Part shown: one piece after another, positions 11,505-23,410 of the stretch | Numbering within the stretch: position 1 is the stretch's first letter | How the letters are laid out: each line of letters opens with the position of its first letter | Source of the DNA: Pegoplata infirma | Lineage: Eukaryota > Arthropoda > Insecta > Diptera > Anthomyiidae | Reading direction: 5' to 3' | NCBI GenBank assembly: GCA_963921195.1 | Contig: OY992537.1 | Span: 67,696,040-67,760,039 of the forward strand | DNA: 64,000 nucleotides | Notes under the pieces: model-generated | The model's database searches: none | What the model was told of the DNA's origin: nothing | What the model saw: the letters and a program-made list of their open reading frames with translations, nothing else | Translations under genes and position numbers: made by a program

Positions 11505-11857
11505 AAGCAAAGTTTTTTTTAGAAAAAATAATGTTATATTACTTTGTTATTCCATGCAAAACGAATTGAAATATCAGTCGAGGACCCATTAAAAAACCAA
11601 AAGGGCTGTACGTTTCGTAAGTGAGTGTAAAAATAAGTGCAAAAAAGTGTTCTTACATTTTGGAGAGTATAAAAGATTCGGCACCAAAGAATACAACACT
11701 CTCACTTTTTTTGTACATTTGATAAACAAATGGAAAATTTTTATGCGAAAAGCTTAGATTTGGTGAAAAAGTAGTTTTGGTAAAAAAACATGATTTTTTT
11801 TTCACGAAAAACAAAATTATGTTAAAAAAAATTTAATGAACCCAAAATTTTTGGTGA
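11505..11857. mobile_element. Family C HINE-like composite, copy 2
   Basis: Near-identical in order to 3500-3885: GCAAAGTTTTTTTTAGAAAA, then ATATCAGTCG without the long G-run, TAAGTGAGTG, hairpin GATTCGGCACCAAAGAA, CTCTCACTTT, then GATAAACAAATGG leading into the minisatellite. Confidence 0.55.
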
Positions 11858-12258
11858 AAAAAAATGTTGATGAAAAAAAAATTTTGATGAAAAGAAAAAT
11901 TTTTTATTGTAAAAAAAAAAAATAAAATTGATGAAAAAAAAATTTTTGGTGAGAACAAAATTGATAATAAAAAATTTGATAAAAAAAATTTATGAAAAAA
12001 ATTTTGATGAAAAAAAATTGATGAAAAAAAAAATTGATGAAAGAAAAAAATTTATGGAAAAAAAAATTGATGAAAAAAAAATTTGATGAAAAAAAAACAT
12101 GAAAAAAAAATTTGATAAAAAAAATAATGAAAAAAAAAAGTTTGATGAAAAAAAAAAATTATAAAAAAAAAAAGAATTATGAAAAAAAAAAATTATGAAA
12201 AAAAAATTTGATGAAAAAAAAAAATTGATAAAAAAAAATTTGATGTAAAAAAAATTTT
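11858..12258. repeat. Minisatellite, unit about TTTGATGAAAAAAAA
   Basis: Same GATGAAAA-core array as at 3885. It abuts the poly(A) end of the minus-strand Jockey copy at about 12258. Confidence 0.9.
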
Positions 12259-14954
12259 TTTTTTAAATACTTTATTCTTCAGATTATTGAATCTGCCTAT
12301 TCTTGGCCTAACAATAAGTAAATAGATCTTACAATCTAACTTAAGTACTAGTTACTCCTTAAGAGCCATTTTGAAGGACGGGCCTCATATTTAAATGGGC
12401 GTAAATCTGCACGTTGCAGTCTGGTGGATTTGGGTGGTTGCCGAGCTTTACCTCTTATTTTAGTCTGATGGCTATAAAGCCTCTTGGCTTCTAAGTGTTT
12501 TCGCCATGTGAGACGTCTGTCCAAGTGAATACCAAGGTATGCAACACTTTCAGACTGTGGGATACTTATACCATTTAAAAAAACAGGGCACTCTTAAGCT
12601 CATTAACTTTAATTCGCCAGTTCTTGAACCACGTCTCCACAGCTGTAAGGTGATTGTTAAGTCTCAAGGAGGCAATATGTGGATCTGAGTGAGTGCTTAA
12701 CAAGGCAGTGTCATCTGCAAATGTTGATGTTGTAATATGTTCAGATGTCGGCAAGTCCGACATAAATATAAGGTAAAGTACAGGGGAACACCTGCATTCA
12801 TTTTTTAATCAGAAGTTGTAGCTGCCTTATATGTCACTCTGAAGTAGCGATTGAGGAGGTAAGTGACATTTTACTTTGTATAAAAGACCCTCGTGCCATA
12901 CTTTATCGAATTCCTGAGCGACATCTAGAAAAACGGCTGAGCAATATTTCTTTTCTTCAAAGGCTTTCCTTATCACGCAAGTTATGCTAACCGCATAACT
13001 TGCTCAATGGTTCCATGTTTTACGCGGAAGCCGAACTGATGAGCAGGAATGCTATCAATATATTCCATAATTAGAAGAATCTTTTGAAGAAGAACTTTTT
13101 CAAATAATTTTGAAAGGCACGGAAGTAAACTTATAGGTCTGTATGACGAAGTTAAAGTTTTCCAGGCTTGGGAATCATTTTGATCTGAGATATTTTCCAT
13201 ATGTCTGGGAAGTAACCAAGATCGCATTAAATATTTTTGTAAGAACAGTAACCGCTACAAATGGTATGTTTTTTATCATGTTTGGTGTGACTAAATCATA
13301 CTTACGCGCTTTCTTTGGGCTTATCTGCGTTCGAATAATTGTCTCAACATCTTGGGCGTCAAACAATATATTACTATGATCCATGTGCAGTTCTGGGACA
13401 GTTCGCAAATGGCCTGCAAATGAGTATGCTTTCTCCTCTTCACTGCGTGCCCAATTTCCGCATTGCTTTCTCAGCGGTGCACTATGGTTTCGCAAACCAC
13501 TTTTCTTGGCCAAAATTCAATTTTCTTAAAATTGCTGTTTTAAAAAATCGCTTTGTGATCTAACAATAAACACTTCAAAGCAACAGAAAACATCTTTGTT
13601 TTTTGTATATACCCATTTACCGTTATAATACAACAGATTAAAGTTTAAGTTTTACAACAAATCTAGGACAAGAAAAAAAACGACTTAATTTTTTTAACTT
13701 TTCAATAATTTTTTTGAGTTTAAATACAAAGAGTTTCTTACAATATTATACATGAAAAACAAGGTTGGAGATTAGTATTACAACAATTTTAATTACAAAT
13801 AGTGTAAAAAAATTGGCGTCATTAAAAAAAAATAAGTGGTTCATGCAAACCAGAAAAAAAAAATGGTGGTAAATAAAACATAACTTTAGATGGACCTACA
13901 AAAAGTTTTTAGCAAAATTTAGCTATCAGACCAATTCAGATTCATAGATTGGGATCAGGAACACATTTCCACATTGGCAGATGATGCTAGTTTTTGCTAT
14001 TAAGTGTACTGGAAGAAAATTTCCAGAACACTTTTTCCATTAATATTCAACCCAAAAACGAATTTATGTATCTAAAAAAGAACAAAAATTGTAAAGTGCC
14101 CTAAAATGTTTATATTTACAAAATAGTAATAAAATTGATAATAAATTTCAACACGAATCCTATTTTAAAAATAAAAAAATTAAATTTCGTTTTGGGAATT
14201 TTGGCCAAGAAAAGTGTCCATCGGAACCATAGTGCGGTGGTTCGCCCTCTATCGGTGGTTTAATTTTAGTAGCTTTCCACAGTGAATAGTTTGCTGAACT
14301 TGTATGCGATAGACTTTCCACATAAACGCTATTTATGCAATCCTCTTCCAAATGAAGGGCTTTTCTAAGGTTTCTTGTAGCTTCAGACAGCCTCTGCTTT
14401 GCGGCAGGAGATCTACTGTTTTGCCATTCAATTCTTAGCCTTCTCTTGATGGCCAATAGTTGCTCAATTTCTGAGTTTGAAACATGAAAACTACGATTAG
14501 GAGTAACGGTCGAAGACGTCGAAGAGTACTCTGCTGCAGATCTCAGAATGGACGTAAACTCCTGAACACATTCTCCAATATTCCCCTCACATTCCAAATA
14601 TGGGTTAATGTGGATGTGGCTACTTATATATTTTTTATACTTTAACCAATTTTTGACGAAGTGAGTCCAAAGGGTGTTTTAACCGAAATTGGTTCATCGT
14701 AATACGATAAAATTACTGGAGAATGATCTGAACTAAGATCAAATGATGATTCAACAGATAACTTACTCCTATCAATATGTTTCGTTACACCAAAATCGAT
14801 AAGATCGGGAATTTTTCTAGGATCCGAAGGCCAATATGTTGGTTGTCCAGACGATATAACATCCAGACTATTTTTCCGATCGTTTAGAGCACAGTAAAGC
14901 TGTCTTCCCCTAGGGTTCGTGAGACGTGAACCCCAGTAGGTGTGTTTCGCATTG
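12259..14954 (-). pseudogene. Decayed Jockey-clade non-LTR retrotransposon (endonuclease + reverse transcriptase)
   Basis: On the minus strand, separate frames preserve the order expected of Jockey ORF2. The endonuclease end at 14642-14954 shows NAKHTYWGSRLTNPRG and the S-D-H-S-P motif. The linker is at 14235-14597. Reverse transcriptase follows: SYRPISLLPCLSKLFEK near 13120, QFGFR near 13020, a motif-A region FLDVAQEFDKVWH near 12910, and FADDTALLS near 12715. Frames are broken by frameshifts, and the endonuclease N-terminus is missing because the copy is 5'-truncated beside the RTE copy. The 3' end is at the poly(T) on the plus strand near 12258. A Transib-like element interrupts it at 13480-14234. 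Not functional. Confidence 0.88.
13480..14234. mobile_element. Transib-like non-autonomous DNA transposon with 5-bp target duplication
   Basis: A 755-bp element with 39-bp terminal inverted repeats (13480-13518 and 14196-14234). Each starts with the heptamer CACTATG, has a 23-bp spacer, and ends in the nonamer-like CCAAAATTC. The target duplication CGGTG occurs at 13475-13479 and 14235-14239. CACWATG heptamer, 23-bp spacer, A-rich nonamer and GC-rich 5-bp duplication are the published hallmarks of Transib, the RAG1-related superfamily. Removing the element and one CGGTG rejoins the Jockey frame (EGEPP to LRKQC). No transposase frame, so non-autonomous. Confidence 0.85.
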
Positions 14955-14956
14955 TA

Positions 14957-15804
14957 CACTAAAAAAAAAAACTGTAATGTTAGCAAAAAAAGCTTGTAAA
15001 CCTACAAGAAAATTGGCTGATTTTGAAGCCAAAATTTTTTTGCTGAAGTTAGAAAAAATGTTTTGCCAATAATTAGTTAACTAAATTTTTATTTTTTTTA
15101 ACTTAGTTCATACACATTTGTGGACCCCATTGGGTTCAGACCCGATAGGTCCAGACCCCGATGGGCCTAGACCTAGTTGGGTTTCTTAAAAATCGTCATA
15201 GTTTTTGATCCAAAATTTGTGTCCGTTTCGCTCAACCTTGCTTAGTTTTTGAGATACGTGATTATAGGGGACCACTGGGGTCTTGAGAAATAAAAAACTC
15301 GATAAATTCAAAAATATTACTCGGAGAGCTTTTTCTACGTGTTGAGAGCTACAAAAACGCTTTTGGACTTTTTGTTGTAGCGGCAATATTTACCGAGATA
15401 TGAGCATTTTAAAATTTTCGGGAATGCTAACTTCTTTGGATCCAAAGTTAGGGCCCATTAGGGTCCACACATATGAAGAGGCCCCAGAGCCAAAAATGGC
15501 CTCCATTTTGCTCTATCTGGCTTAGTTTCCGAGATAGCGCCATTTTAAGTTTTCTGAAAATAAAAAAAGAATTACCATTTATTTTGCTAATATTAGCAAA
15601 AAAGCTTGTAAAATTTGGTCAACTCAATTTTAAATATAGCAAAAAAAATTAGTTCAAATTTTGTTTAAAATTGCTAATGCGCTAAATGAAGTTTACAAGA
15701 TATTTTTGCTAACATGCTAATTTCAACTAAAAATTTGCTAAAAGTTAGCTAACCAGCACTAGAAAAAAAAAATTAGTAAATCTACTAATGTATTATTTTG
15801 AGTG
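14957..15804. mobile_element. TA-flanked miniature TIR element, family P1, copy 1
   Basis: 848 bp, starting CACTAAAAAAAA and ending TTATTTTGAGTG, flanked by TA at 14955-14956 and 15805-15806. Interior phrases TGTTAGCAAAAAAAGCTTG and GACCCCGATGGGCCTAGACC are shared with the complete copy at 30666-31517. Sits at the junction between the RTE 3' end and the truncated Jockey copy. Tc1/mariner-like MITE by its TA flanks; non-coding. Confidence 0.8.
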
Positions 15805-15806
15805 TA

Positions 15807-18200
15807 TATTTAATCCTTTAATTCCCAGTGAACATGGGGCCGCAACAAATGTTCTTCATTGCATTCTATCAGTAGACATCGTTTTCATTTCACTCCAAGA
15901 CACACCATGCTCGTTCAACTCGTTCTCAATTTGGCGTGTCCAAGTATTCGCAGGTCTGCCAGGTCTCCTGGATCATTGGGGGTTATATTCAACGGACTGT
16001 CGAGTCAAATCATTCGCTGGTTTTCTCATTGTGTGTCCCAGCCAACTCAATTTACGCAATCGGATACTCATATTTAAAGGGACTTGATTGGTTAAGTTCC
16101 ACAAGTCTTGATTTGATATTGTGACAGGCCAGAATATCCTATGTATACGCCTGAGGCAGCGGTTTACAAAAGCTTGCATACAGCTCATTTCACGACTCGA
16201 AATATTCCAGGTTTCACAGCCATACAGAACCACAGATTTGACGTTGCTATTAAAAACTTTAATTTTGGTGTGATTTGAGATATTTTGCGATCTCCAGAAT
16301 TTATTAAGCGTGCCATATGCTTGTTTCGCCATACACAGTCTATTCTGTATATTAGACTGCCCAGAAAAAAAGCGAAGTTTTTATTTTCTTGGGGGATACC
16401 TGCAAATTTTGTTCCTTTTTGTGCAAAATAATTTCGGTTTTTTTTTGGGATTTTTAAAATAATATCTAGAGGTCGCGATCTCGCGTTTTATAACGATTTA
16501 TTTTTTTTTAGTTTTTTATTATTTTAAATTGTTAAATATAATTAATATGATAAAATATTAATAATTTCAGACAAAAAAAAAATTAAATTAAAAATTAAAT
16601 ATCGCTCATTCCATGAGATGTCTCCCAGCATCTAATCAAATGTTCCTTAATTTATTTGAAATTTTGCACACATGAACACTATGAAGCTATTAAAATAAAT
16701 CAGTTGTTAGTTCCGAGAAAATCCGTGAATTCGCGAATATATTCGCGTTCGCGAATTCGTGGATTTTCGCGAAACTAAAAACGAATTTATTTTAATTGCT
16801 CCATAGTGTACCTGTGTGCGAAATTTCAAATAAATTAAAGAACATTTAACTAGATGCTGGGAGACATCTCATGGAATGAGCGATATTTAATTTTTAATTT
16901 ATTTTTTTTTTTGTCTGAAATTATTAATATTTTATCATATTAATCATATTTAACAATTTAAAATAATAAAAAACTCAAAAAAAATAAATCGTTATAAAAC
17001 GCGAGATCGCGACCTCTAGATATTATTTTAAAAATCCCAAAAAAAAAACCGAAATTTTTTTGCACAAAAAGGAACAAAATTCGCAGGTATCCCCCAAGAA
17101 AATAACAACTTTGTTTTTTTCTGGGCAGTCTACTGTATATCTTCTTTGCTGCCCCCGCTTTTTGAAATTATACTCCCCATATAGCAAAAGTTTTTAACAT
17201 CGTCAATGGTTTGGCCCGAAAGCTGAAAGTTCGTATTGCATGAATAATTTATGCGCATTGAAATTATGGGTTCTAGATTTAGTTTTGTTGGTATTAATTT
17301 GTAAGCCCGCTTTGGCAGCACGTGTAGCAAAGGCTTGAATCTTTGATGGCATGCTAGAGAAGCGGTGGGATAGAAAACAGACGTCATCTGCATAATCAAT
17401 ATCATCTAACCTATCATGAAGGGGTTAGGAAATACCATGTTGCATATCCATACAGTGGTTCGTAACTACATCAAGTACTATGTTAAACAGTAGTGAAGAC
17501 AAGACACAGCCTTGACGAACTCCTACGTTTACTTTAAGGGTTTGCTTTCTGGACCCTCATGAAGTATGGAATACAATGCGTTGTTGTATAGCTCCTTAAT
17601 GAGGTTCATTAACTTTTCGGGAACTCCTTTGCATCTTAGAGCTTCCCATATCGCATAGTGTTGTAATGTGTCAAACGCACGTTTGAAGTCAACAAACACT
17701 AAGTACAGAGGTGAGCGACATTCAACCGAATGTTCCACAATTACCCTTAAGCTGTTGATATGATCAATACATGACTTGTTTGGCCTAAAGCCCTCTTGTT
17801 CCCGTCTTAGCTGTGGTTCAATAATGGATGAAATGCGGTTGTGCAGGATGTGGGCTATGATTTTGTTTACGATATTCAAAAGAGTAATTGGAGCAATCTT
17901 GCAAGTTTCCTTTTTTTGGCAGTTTAATTATAAGGCCTTCTCTAAGATCATCAGGAATTTTCTCGTTTAACCAAAAGTATGAAATTATGGGTTCTAGTAA
18001 CGTCACTGTTAGGGTGATGTCTATTTTCAAAATCTCGGGAGGTATTCCATCAGGGCCTGCAGATTTACCGGGCTTCAAACGTTTAATTGCAGGTATTATT
18101 TCTTCAGATGAGGGTCTTGCGATGTTTATATCGTTTCGTACGTAATTCATATGATGCACTGGCTCGCAATCACATATTGATGTGGATTCTGTCGGATTGC
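15807..18200 (-). pseudogene. Decayed RTE-clade (BovB-like) non-LTR retrotransposon, 5'-truncated
   Basis: Minus-strand frames show RTE-type reverse transcriptase in order. LKPGKSAGPDGIPPEILK lies near 18060. The thumb-side frame near 17529-17879 holds EGFRPNKSCIDHI and VDFKRAFD. YADDVCFLSHRFS is near 17385. SKSGGSKEDI ends at 17141 and continues beyond an insertion as MAKQAYGTLNKFW at 16330. YGCETWN is near 16230, and WLGHTMRKP near 16020 in the C-terminal region. At least three frameshifts or stops separate these blocks, and the endonuclease is missing. The 3' end is near 15807. Interrupted by a hAT-like fold-back element at 16353-17132. Confidence 0.88.
16353..17132. mobile_element. hAT-like fold-back element with 8-bp target duplication
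   Basis: 780-bp palindrome with arms of nearly 390 bp, termini TAGACTGCCCAG and its complement, and interior landmark CTTGGGGGATACCTGC in both arms. The 8-bp target duplication is CTGTATAT at 16345-16352 and 17133-17140. Deleting the element and one duplicate restores the RTE frame across KEDIQ to NRLCMAK. The 8-bp duplication points to the hAT superfamily; the transposase source is unknown. Confidence 0.85.
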
Positions 18201-19620
18201 CCGTTATAAAAATGATTAGGTCAAAATGTCAAAAAAATGGTCACGATTAGTACTAGACAAAAATTTCATCAAAATCGGTTCAATAGTTGTTGCTTTAAAA
18301 AAGCATCCCACAATTGAGTGGCAACCCTGGCAATTCAAGTTAACCAAATTTTGTGTGATAAAATTTTCGAAATATTAGGATAGTTTATCTTTCAAATAAA
18401 AAAATCAGAGTTCAAAAATATTGCGTATTTATTTTTGTATAGCTACTTAAAAATTGTTAACATTAAGGCTGTTTTTTTAGTTTCAACCCCCCTTAATCCA
18501 GTTTGTATATTTTAAAATCTAATATCAACTGACAAAAAAATTCATAAAGAAAGAAACCAGATTTATTTTTACCACAAAATAGTCATGGAAATCAATCATA
18601 ATAGACATTATGAACTGCAATCAATTAAAAATTATATTTTCTATTCTTTGTTAAAATAATGACATTTCTAAATGCAATAGCAGCTAACAAAAGAAATGGT
18701 TATAAGCAGATTAAGTACCAACATTCATGTTCTACCAACTACTTATGGAACGAGCTGATACAGTATCATTGATACGAATGAAAAAGTAATATGAAATGAA
18801 AACAATTAATTTAGGGAAAACGGATATTTTGCAATTGTATATCTTTTCCATAAAAAAAGTTTGCTTTATAATTTTTTTTTACGGAAAACCAAAAACTATA
18901 CAAATAAAAAAATACTTCATCATAATCGATCAAAAATTTATTTCTATAGCTTGGAAAATCACAAAAATTGAAATAGGATTTGATATCATACAACAATGTT
19001 GTACTTTATGGCCTTATATGTCTTTTTATTTGGGTTTATCTTTTCTCATTATCTTAAAATTCAATAAAAAAATGCCACAATTTCTAAAAATAAATAACTC
19101 AGAAAGTTCTTAAATGACCAACCATTTCATTAAATTTCACATTTGTTTTTTTATATCTATGAATGTGTTTTCTTGTATCATTTGATTTCCATTTCGAAAT
19201 ATAGTTCAGTCATAAATTAAAACTAATCAAATTTGATCTTTTTTAATATGACCACTAACTAAACCCAAGTTATACATTCAGACATTTAAACATATAAAAA
19301 CAAAAAAAAAAAAAAAAAACAACAATAGACCAACATATATTTATCATTTGTTGCAAGAAAAAAAAAAAAAAACATAAAATCTAAGAAATTGTAGAAATTA
19401 TAGAAGGAGAATGAGGAGGAGTTGTGGTAGACATATCTAAACAGTCTGTGTGACAATGACTTCTAAATGACATCACAGAATTTAGATTATGAAAAAAAAA
19501 ACAATATTTTCTTTACTATTGTAATAACATCAAAAGTTATGTGTAAAGTAGGCTGGATCAATATTTTTTTTTTTTTGAAAAATTGCAAACGGCTGTAAAT
19601 ATAATATTTGTAAAGGCTTA
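18201..19620. other. AT-rich sequence, no recognised feature
   Basis: Contains long A-runs near 19300 and 19360. The 105-codon frame at 18796-19113 has no motif or composition suggesting a gene. Nothing else bounded. Confidence 0.5.
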
Positions 19621-19621
19621 A

Positions 19622-20884
19622 TTATAATCGCCTTAAAATTCAGCAAGCGCTTTCGATTCCTAAATCTAAAAACTTGTACACAGAAAAAAATAAAAATGAA
19701 TTTCAATTACGAAATTCGTTGATTCAATTAAAAAATTAATTGATTTCGGACGTATCACGAAAATGCGCATATTAATTACTCATTTTGTTTGAAAATAGTT
19801 TTAAAACTTAATTAAATTGTTAATTGAATCAATTAAATTTTTAATTGAAAATAAAATGGAAAACCAATTAAAATTGTAATTAAATAAACTTAAAAAAAAA
19901 TTAATATAAAATTGAAATCAATAATATAGATTTATTGATTCACATAAATTGTTTTATTGAAAAAAGACCAAAACTCAATTTAATTTTAAAAGATGAACTT
20001 CAAAAAATGCCCTAAAATAAGTAAACATAGAATGTTTTTGTTTTATATTATTAAGAAATTTATTTTCTTTATTAAATATAAACACTTGGTATAGTTTTGC
20101 ATAGAAACATCATAGAAGTATTTTAAAATATCAATAACTATTTAAAATTACATTTTTATTTTTAAATCTTGTTATTGCATGCATTTTTGTCGCCTTAGTA
20201 AAGTTGAAACAAAAAAAAATTGTATTATATTTCAATGTGCAAAACAAAACTGTACACATTTTATTAGCAAAACACTTTATCCGCAACGACCGCTCGCCTT
20301 AAAGAAAACAATGAAACTAAATTTTTTTGTTGCTTTTATGTATTCTTAACTGCTACCACCAAAATATACAAAACAATAGTTCAAAAGTTTTTTTTGTTGT
20401 TTTTTGCATTTTATTTTTTCATTGGCTACTAACACTAATGCATACAAAACCGGTTTCGTTTGTTTATTTTATTTTTATTTTCAGTAAAGTTAAGAATTCA
20501 ATTAAAACATTAATTGAATCAATTAAAATGTTTAATTGAAGTTAAATTTAATATCAAATCCATTTTTAATTAAAAAAAAAATCACGATATTATTTTCTGT
20601 GTATGACTGAAACGAAATTTTTGTTGTTAAACTAAATCTTCTTTTTATTTATATAGATTTTTAACATGATTATGGTTTTAGGCTGGTGTCTAATTTTAAA
20701 AAAGTTGCAGGACGCCACCTCAGTTTGACAATATAAGCTAACGATTAACAAAAAAAAATTGCTGTTTTCATTTTCTAAAAACCAACAATTTTAGTAACTA
20801 GGGCTTATAACTTCGATAATATTTCACCTCGTGGTGAAAATATTTACCAGCTGGTGAATAAAACGTAACATTATCTTTTATAAT
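19622..20884. repeat. Family D segment split by a TA element
   Basis: AATTCAGCAAGCGCTTTCGA at the start, continuing after the inserted element with TATGACTGAAACGAAATTTT, GGACGCCACCTCAGTTTGAC, CACCTCGTGGTGAA and ACCAGCTGGTGAA, then the ATCAATATTTTTTTC minisatellite. An uninterrupted copy follows at 21365-21708. Confidence 0.7.
19679..20601. mobile_element. TA-flanked miniature TIR element, family P5, copy 1
   Basis: 923 bp, termini CACAGAAAAAAAT and ATTATTTTCTGTG, flanked by TA at 19677-19678 and 20602-20603. The empty site is visible in the second family D copy near 21420 (CTTGTATGACT). The interior is rich in AATTAATTG phrases. No coding capacity. Confidence 0.85.
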
Positions 20885-21085
20885 TTTTTTTTTTTTCATC
20901 AATATTTTTTTCATCAATATTTTTTTTCATCAATATTTTTTTCATAAAGAAAATATTCACCAGCGGGTGAATAAAACGTAATATTATTTTTTATATTTTT
21001 TTTTTTTTCATCAATATTTATTTTTAATTAAAAAAATTATTGATTAAAAAAAATGTTGATGAAAAAAACATATTGATTGAAATAT
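20885..21085. repeat. Minisatellite, unit about TTTTTTTCATCAATA
   Basis: Reverse-complement form of the GATGAAAA minisatellite in two short blocks, separated by another CACCAGCGGGTGAA segment near 20958. Confidence 0.8.
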
Positions 21086-21364
21086 ATATTAGGCTTGTTT
21101 TTTGCAGACCGGATTAAGATTAGGGTTAACTTTATTTAGTTAAAAAGTGGGTCAGATCAAGTCTAGAATTTTTTTTTATAATTTTTTTCTGAAATTACAT
21201 ACAATTAGCAAATATAAACAGAAAAAGAAAGTAAGCTTTGTCAAAAATGTAAAGTATGAAAAAAAAAAATTAGTTAAATCCTTGGATTAACTCAGATTTA
21301 TTTATAACATTTTACGTTTTGGATAACGCTTTATTTTTTTCCTGTTTATATGAACTAATTGGAT

Positions 21365-21708
21365 ATAGATTCAGAATCGCTTTTAAATTCAGCAAGCGTT
21401 CGAATTCTAAATCGTAAAACTTGTATGACTAAAACGAAATTTTTGTTGTTAAAAAAAATTTTATCTTTATTTAAATAATTTTTTACATGAAAATGTTTTT
21501 AGTCTGGTGTCTTATTTTAAAAAAGTTGCAGGACGCCACCTCAGTTTGACGATATGAGCTAACGATTACCAAAAAAGAAGATAAAAATAACTGTTTTCAT
21601 TTCCTTAAAACAAAAAATTTAGTAACCTCGTGGTGAATAAAGAAAATATTCCCCAGCTGGTGAATAATACGTAATATTTTTTTTATAAATTTTTGTTTTT
21701 CATCAATA
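21365..21708. repeat. Family D segment, uninterrupted copy
   Basis: Matches 19622-20884 without the TA element, including GGACGCCACCTCAGTTTGAC, AACCTCGTGGTGAA and CCCAGCTGGTGAA. Serves as the empty-site reference for 19679-20601. Confidence 0.75.
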
Positions 21709-21740
21709 TTTTTATACCTTCCAACCACAGTATGGGGGTA

Positions 21741-22474
21741 TCCCAGCAAAACTTTGGTAATGGGTGGTGATTATATAACACATTACCAGGTAATGTATAT
21801 ACCTTATTTGTAGCATTATTTTAGGATGTCTTACCAAACATTTGTTCCACAACGTATTATTTTCAAGTGAAAAATAATGCATTACTAATAATTTGCTACG
21901 TAAGGCATGATTATTGGAAAAAATGTATTTCATATTTATTATTTCTAAACATTAAATCATGGATGACTTATATTTGGTTACATTATGTATTATTTGAAAG
22001 TTTGAAATAATGCATTATTTATAATTGAATGCATAATGCATTACAATAACATAAAAAATAATTATTTTTAAAAAAATTCATAAGTTTAAACTAGAGATGG
22101 GCTCACGACAGGAAATTTCTAACGACACACACTCACGAGCATATGTTATCTACTTACACTCACTTACAATCACGTGAGTAAATTTAATACAAAATTACTT
22201 TCTCACTACTCGTAACACCTTATATATTTTCTTCTGGTATGCTATATTATTTCATTTCTCGTAACCTATAAAATATCATATATTTTACACCTTACTCGTA
22301 TTCTTCGTTATAAATTTATGACTTATTTTATAACTTACTGGTATTCTTTGTGATAATGTGGATGCATTACTTTGAGTCTCATCGCCTGTTAAAATCATCA
22401 ATGCTGCAATGTATAAAATAAGAGATCTTATACCTTATTTTATACCTTATTTGGTAATCTAAGTTTTGCTGGGA
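21741..22474. mobile_element. TA-flanked TIR element, TCCCAGCAAAACTT family
   Basis: 734 bp with perfect 14-bp termini TCCCAGCAAAACTT, flanked by TA at 21739-21740 and 22475-22476. The empty site GGGGGTATACTCACTTTG is present in other family A copies (for example 44990). Interior rich in ATTACC/GGTAAT phrases. Related termini occur at 57806-58279. Confidence 0.85.
22085..22420. repeat. CACTCACG-rich interior block, possibly a nested element
   Basis: Starts ACTAGAGATGGGCTCACGAC and contains repeated ACTCAC/CACGTGAG words. The start resembles the block at 63249-63478. The right boundary is not clear. Confidence 0.35.
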
Positions 22475-23099
22475 TACTCACTTTGTCATTCCGTTTGTAA
22501 CGCATAGAAATATCGGTCGGGGACCCCATAAAGTATATATATTATTGATCTATGATCGATTATAACTCATTCTATGAATGTCCGTTCGTCCGTCTGTATA
22601 AAGCACGATTCAGTCTACAATAATAGAGCTAGACTCCTGAAAATTGGCACGAATGTTTCTCATAGTCATAGGCCGGTTAAGTTCGGAAATGGGTAAAATC
22701 GGATAAGGGGAAAAAAGTTCCCCCTTAAAGAACTAAAAAAACCTCTATAAAAGCGCCATTTTTTACAGCTTTTTTTGAATTTTTGTTAAACAAATGAAAC
22801 CTTTTTATGTCAGAAAGAGTTAAAAGTCATACACTTTGACTTCGGGGGGATACAAAATATTGTTTTTTTGTGGGCGTGGATTAAAAAGAAAACATAAAAA
22901 TTATGAGAAAGTTGGTTAACTAAAGTTCAAAAAGCATAATAAATAATTTAGTAAACATTTATCGCGTTGGGGAAGGTATCCCCCAGCAGCCCCACAGAGC
23001 TCTCTCAGCAAAAACGCCTCTGAAATTTTTTATATGTATTTTAACATGTTGGAGGGTATCAAAGATTAGGCACCGCCGAATTTAATACTCTCACTTGTT

Positions 23100-23410
23100 T
23101 TTAATTAATATTGTTTTTAATCAATATTTTTTTCATCAATATTAATTTTTCATCAATATTTTTCATTTTTTCTTAACAATATTTTTTTTTCATCAAAAAA
23201 AATTGTTTTTATACGTATTCTTCAATAATTTGCTTTTTGTGTTCATCAAAAATTTAGTTTTCTTTTACTCAATTTTTTTTTCATGAACATTTTTTTTATC
23301 AATATTTTTCTTATAAATATTTTTTTTTTCATTAATTTTTTTTTTCATCATTATTTTTTTCTCATCAATATTTTTTTCATAGATTTTTTTTCATCAATAT
23401 TTTTTATATA
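23100..23410. repeat. Minisatellite, unit about TTTTTTTCATCAATATT
   Basis: Imperfect tandem units in the reverse-complement orientation of the GATGAAAA array. Directly follows the HINE-like terminus. Confidence 0.85.

Larger units (their letters stand above)
21709..23098. mobile_element. HINE-like repeat, family A, carrying a nested TA element
   Basis: TTTTTATACCTTCCAACCAC and AGTATGGGGGTA, then the insertion, then TACTCACTTTGTCATTCCG. Microsatellite remnant near 22578; ends with GATTAGGCACCGCCGAA and CTCTCACTTG. Net length about 655 bp. Confidence 0.65.

Noticed and set aside
15788..16124. Plus-strand frames opposite the RTE and Jockey copies
   Set aside because: Antisense shadows of minus-strand retroelement coding sequence.
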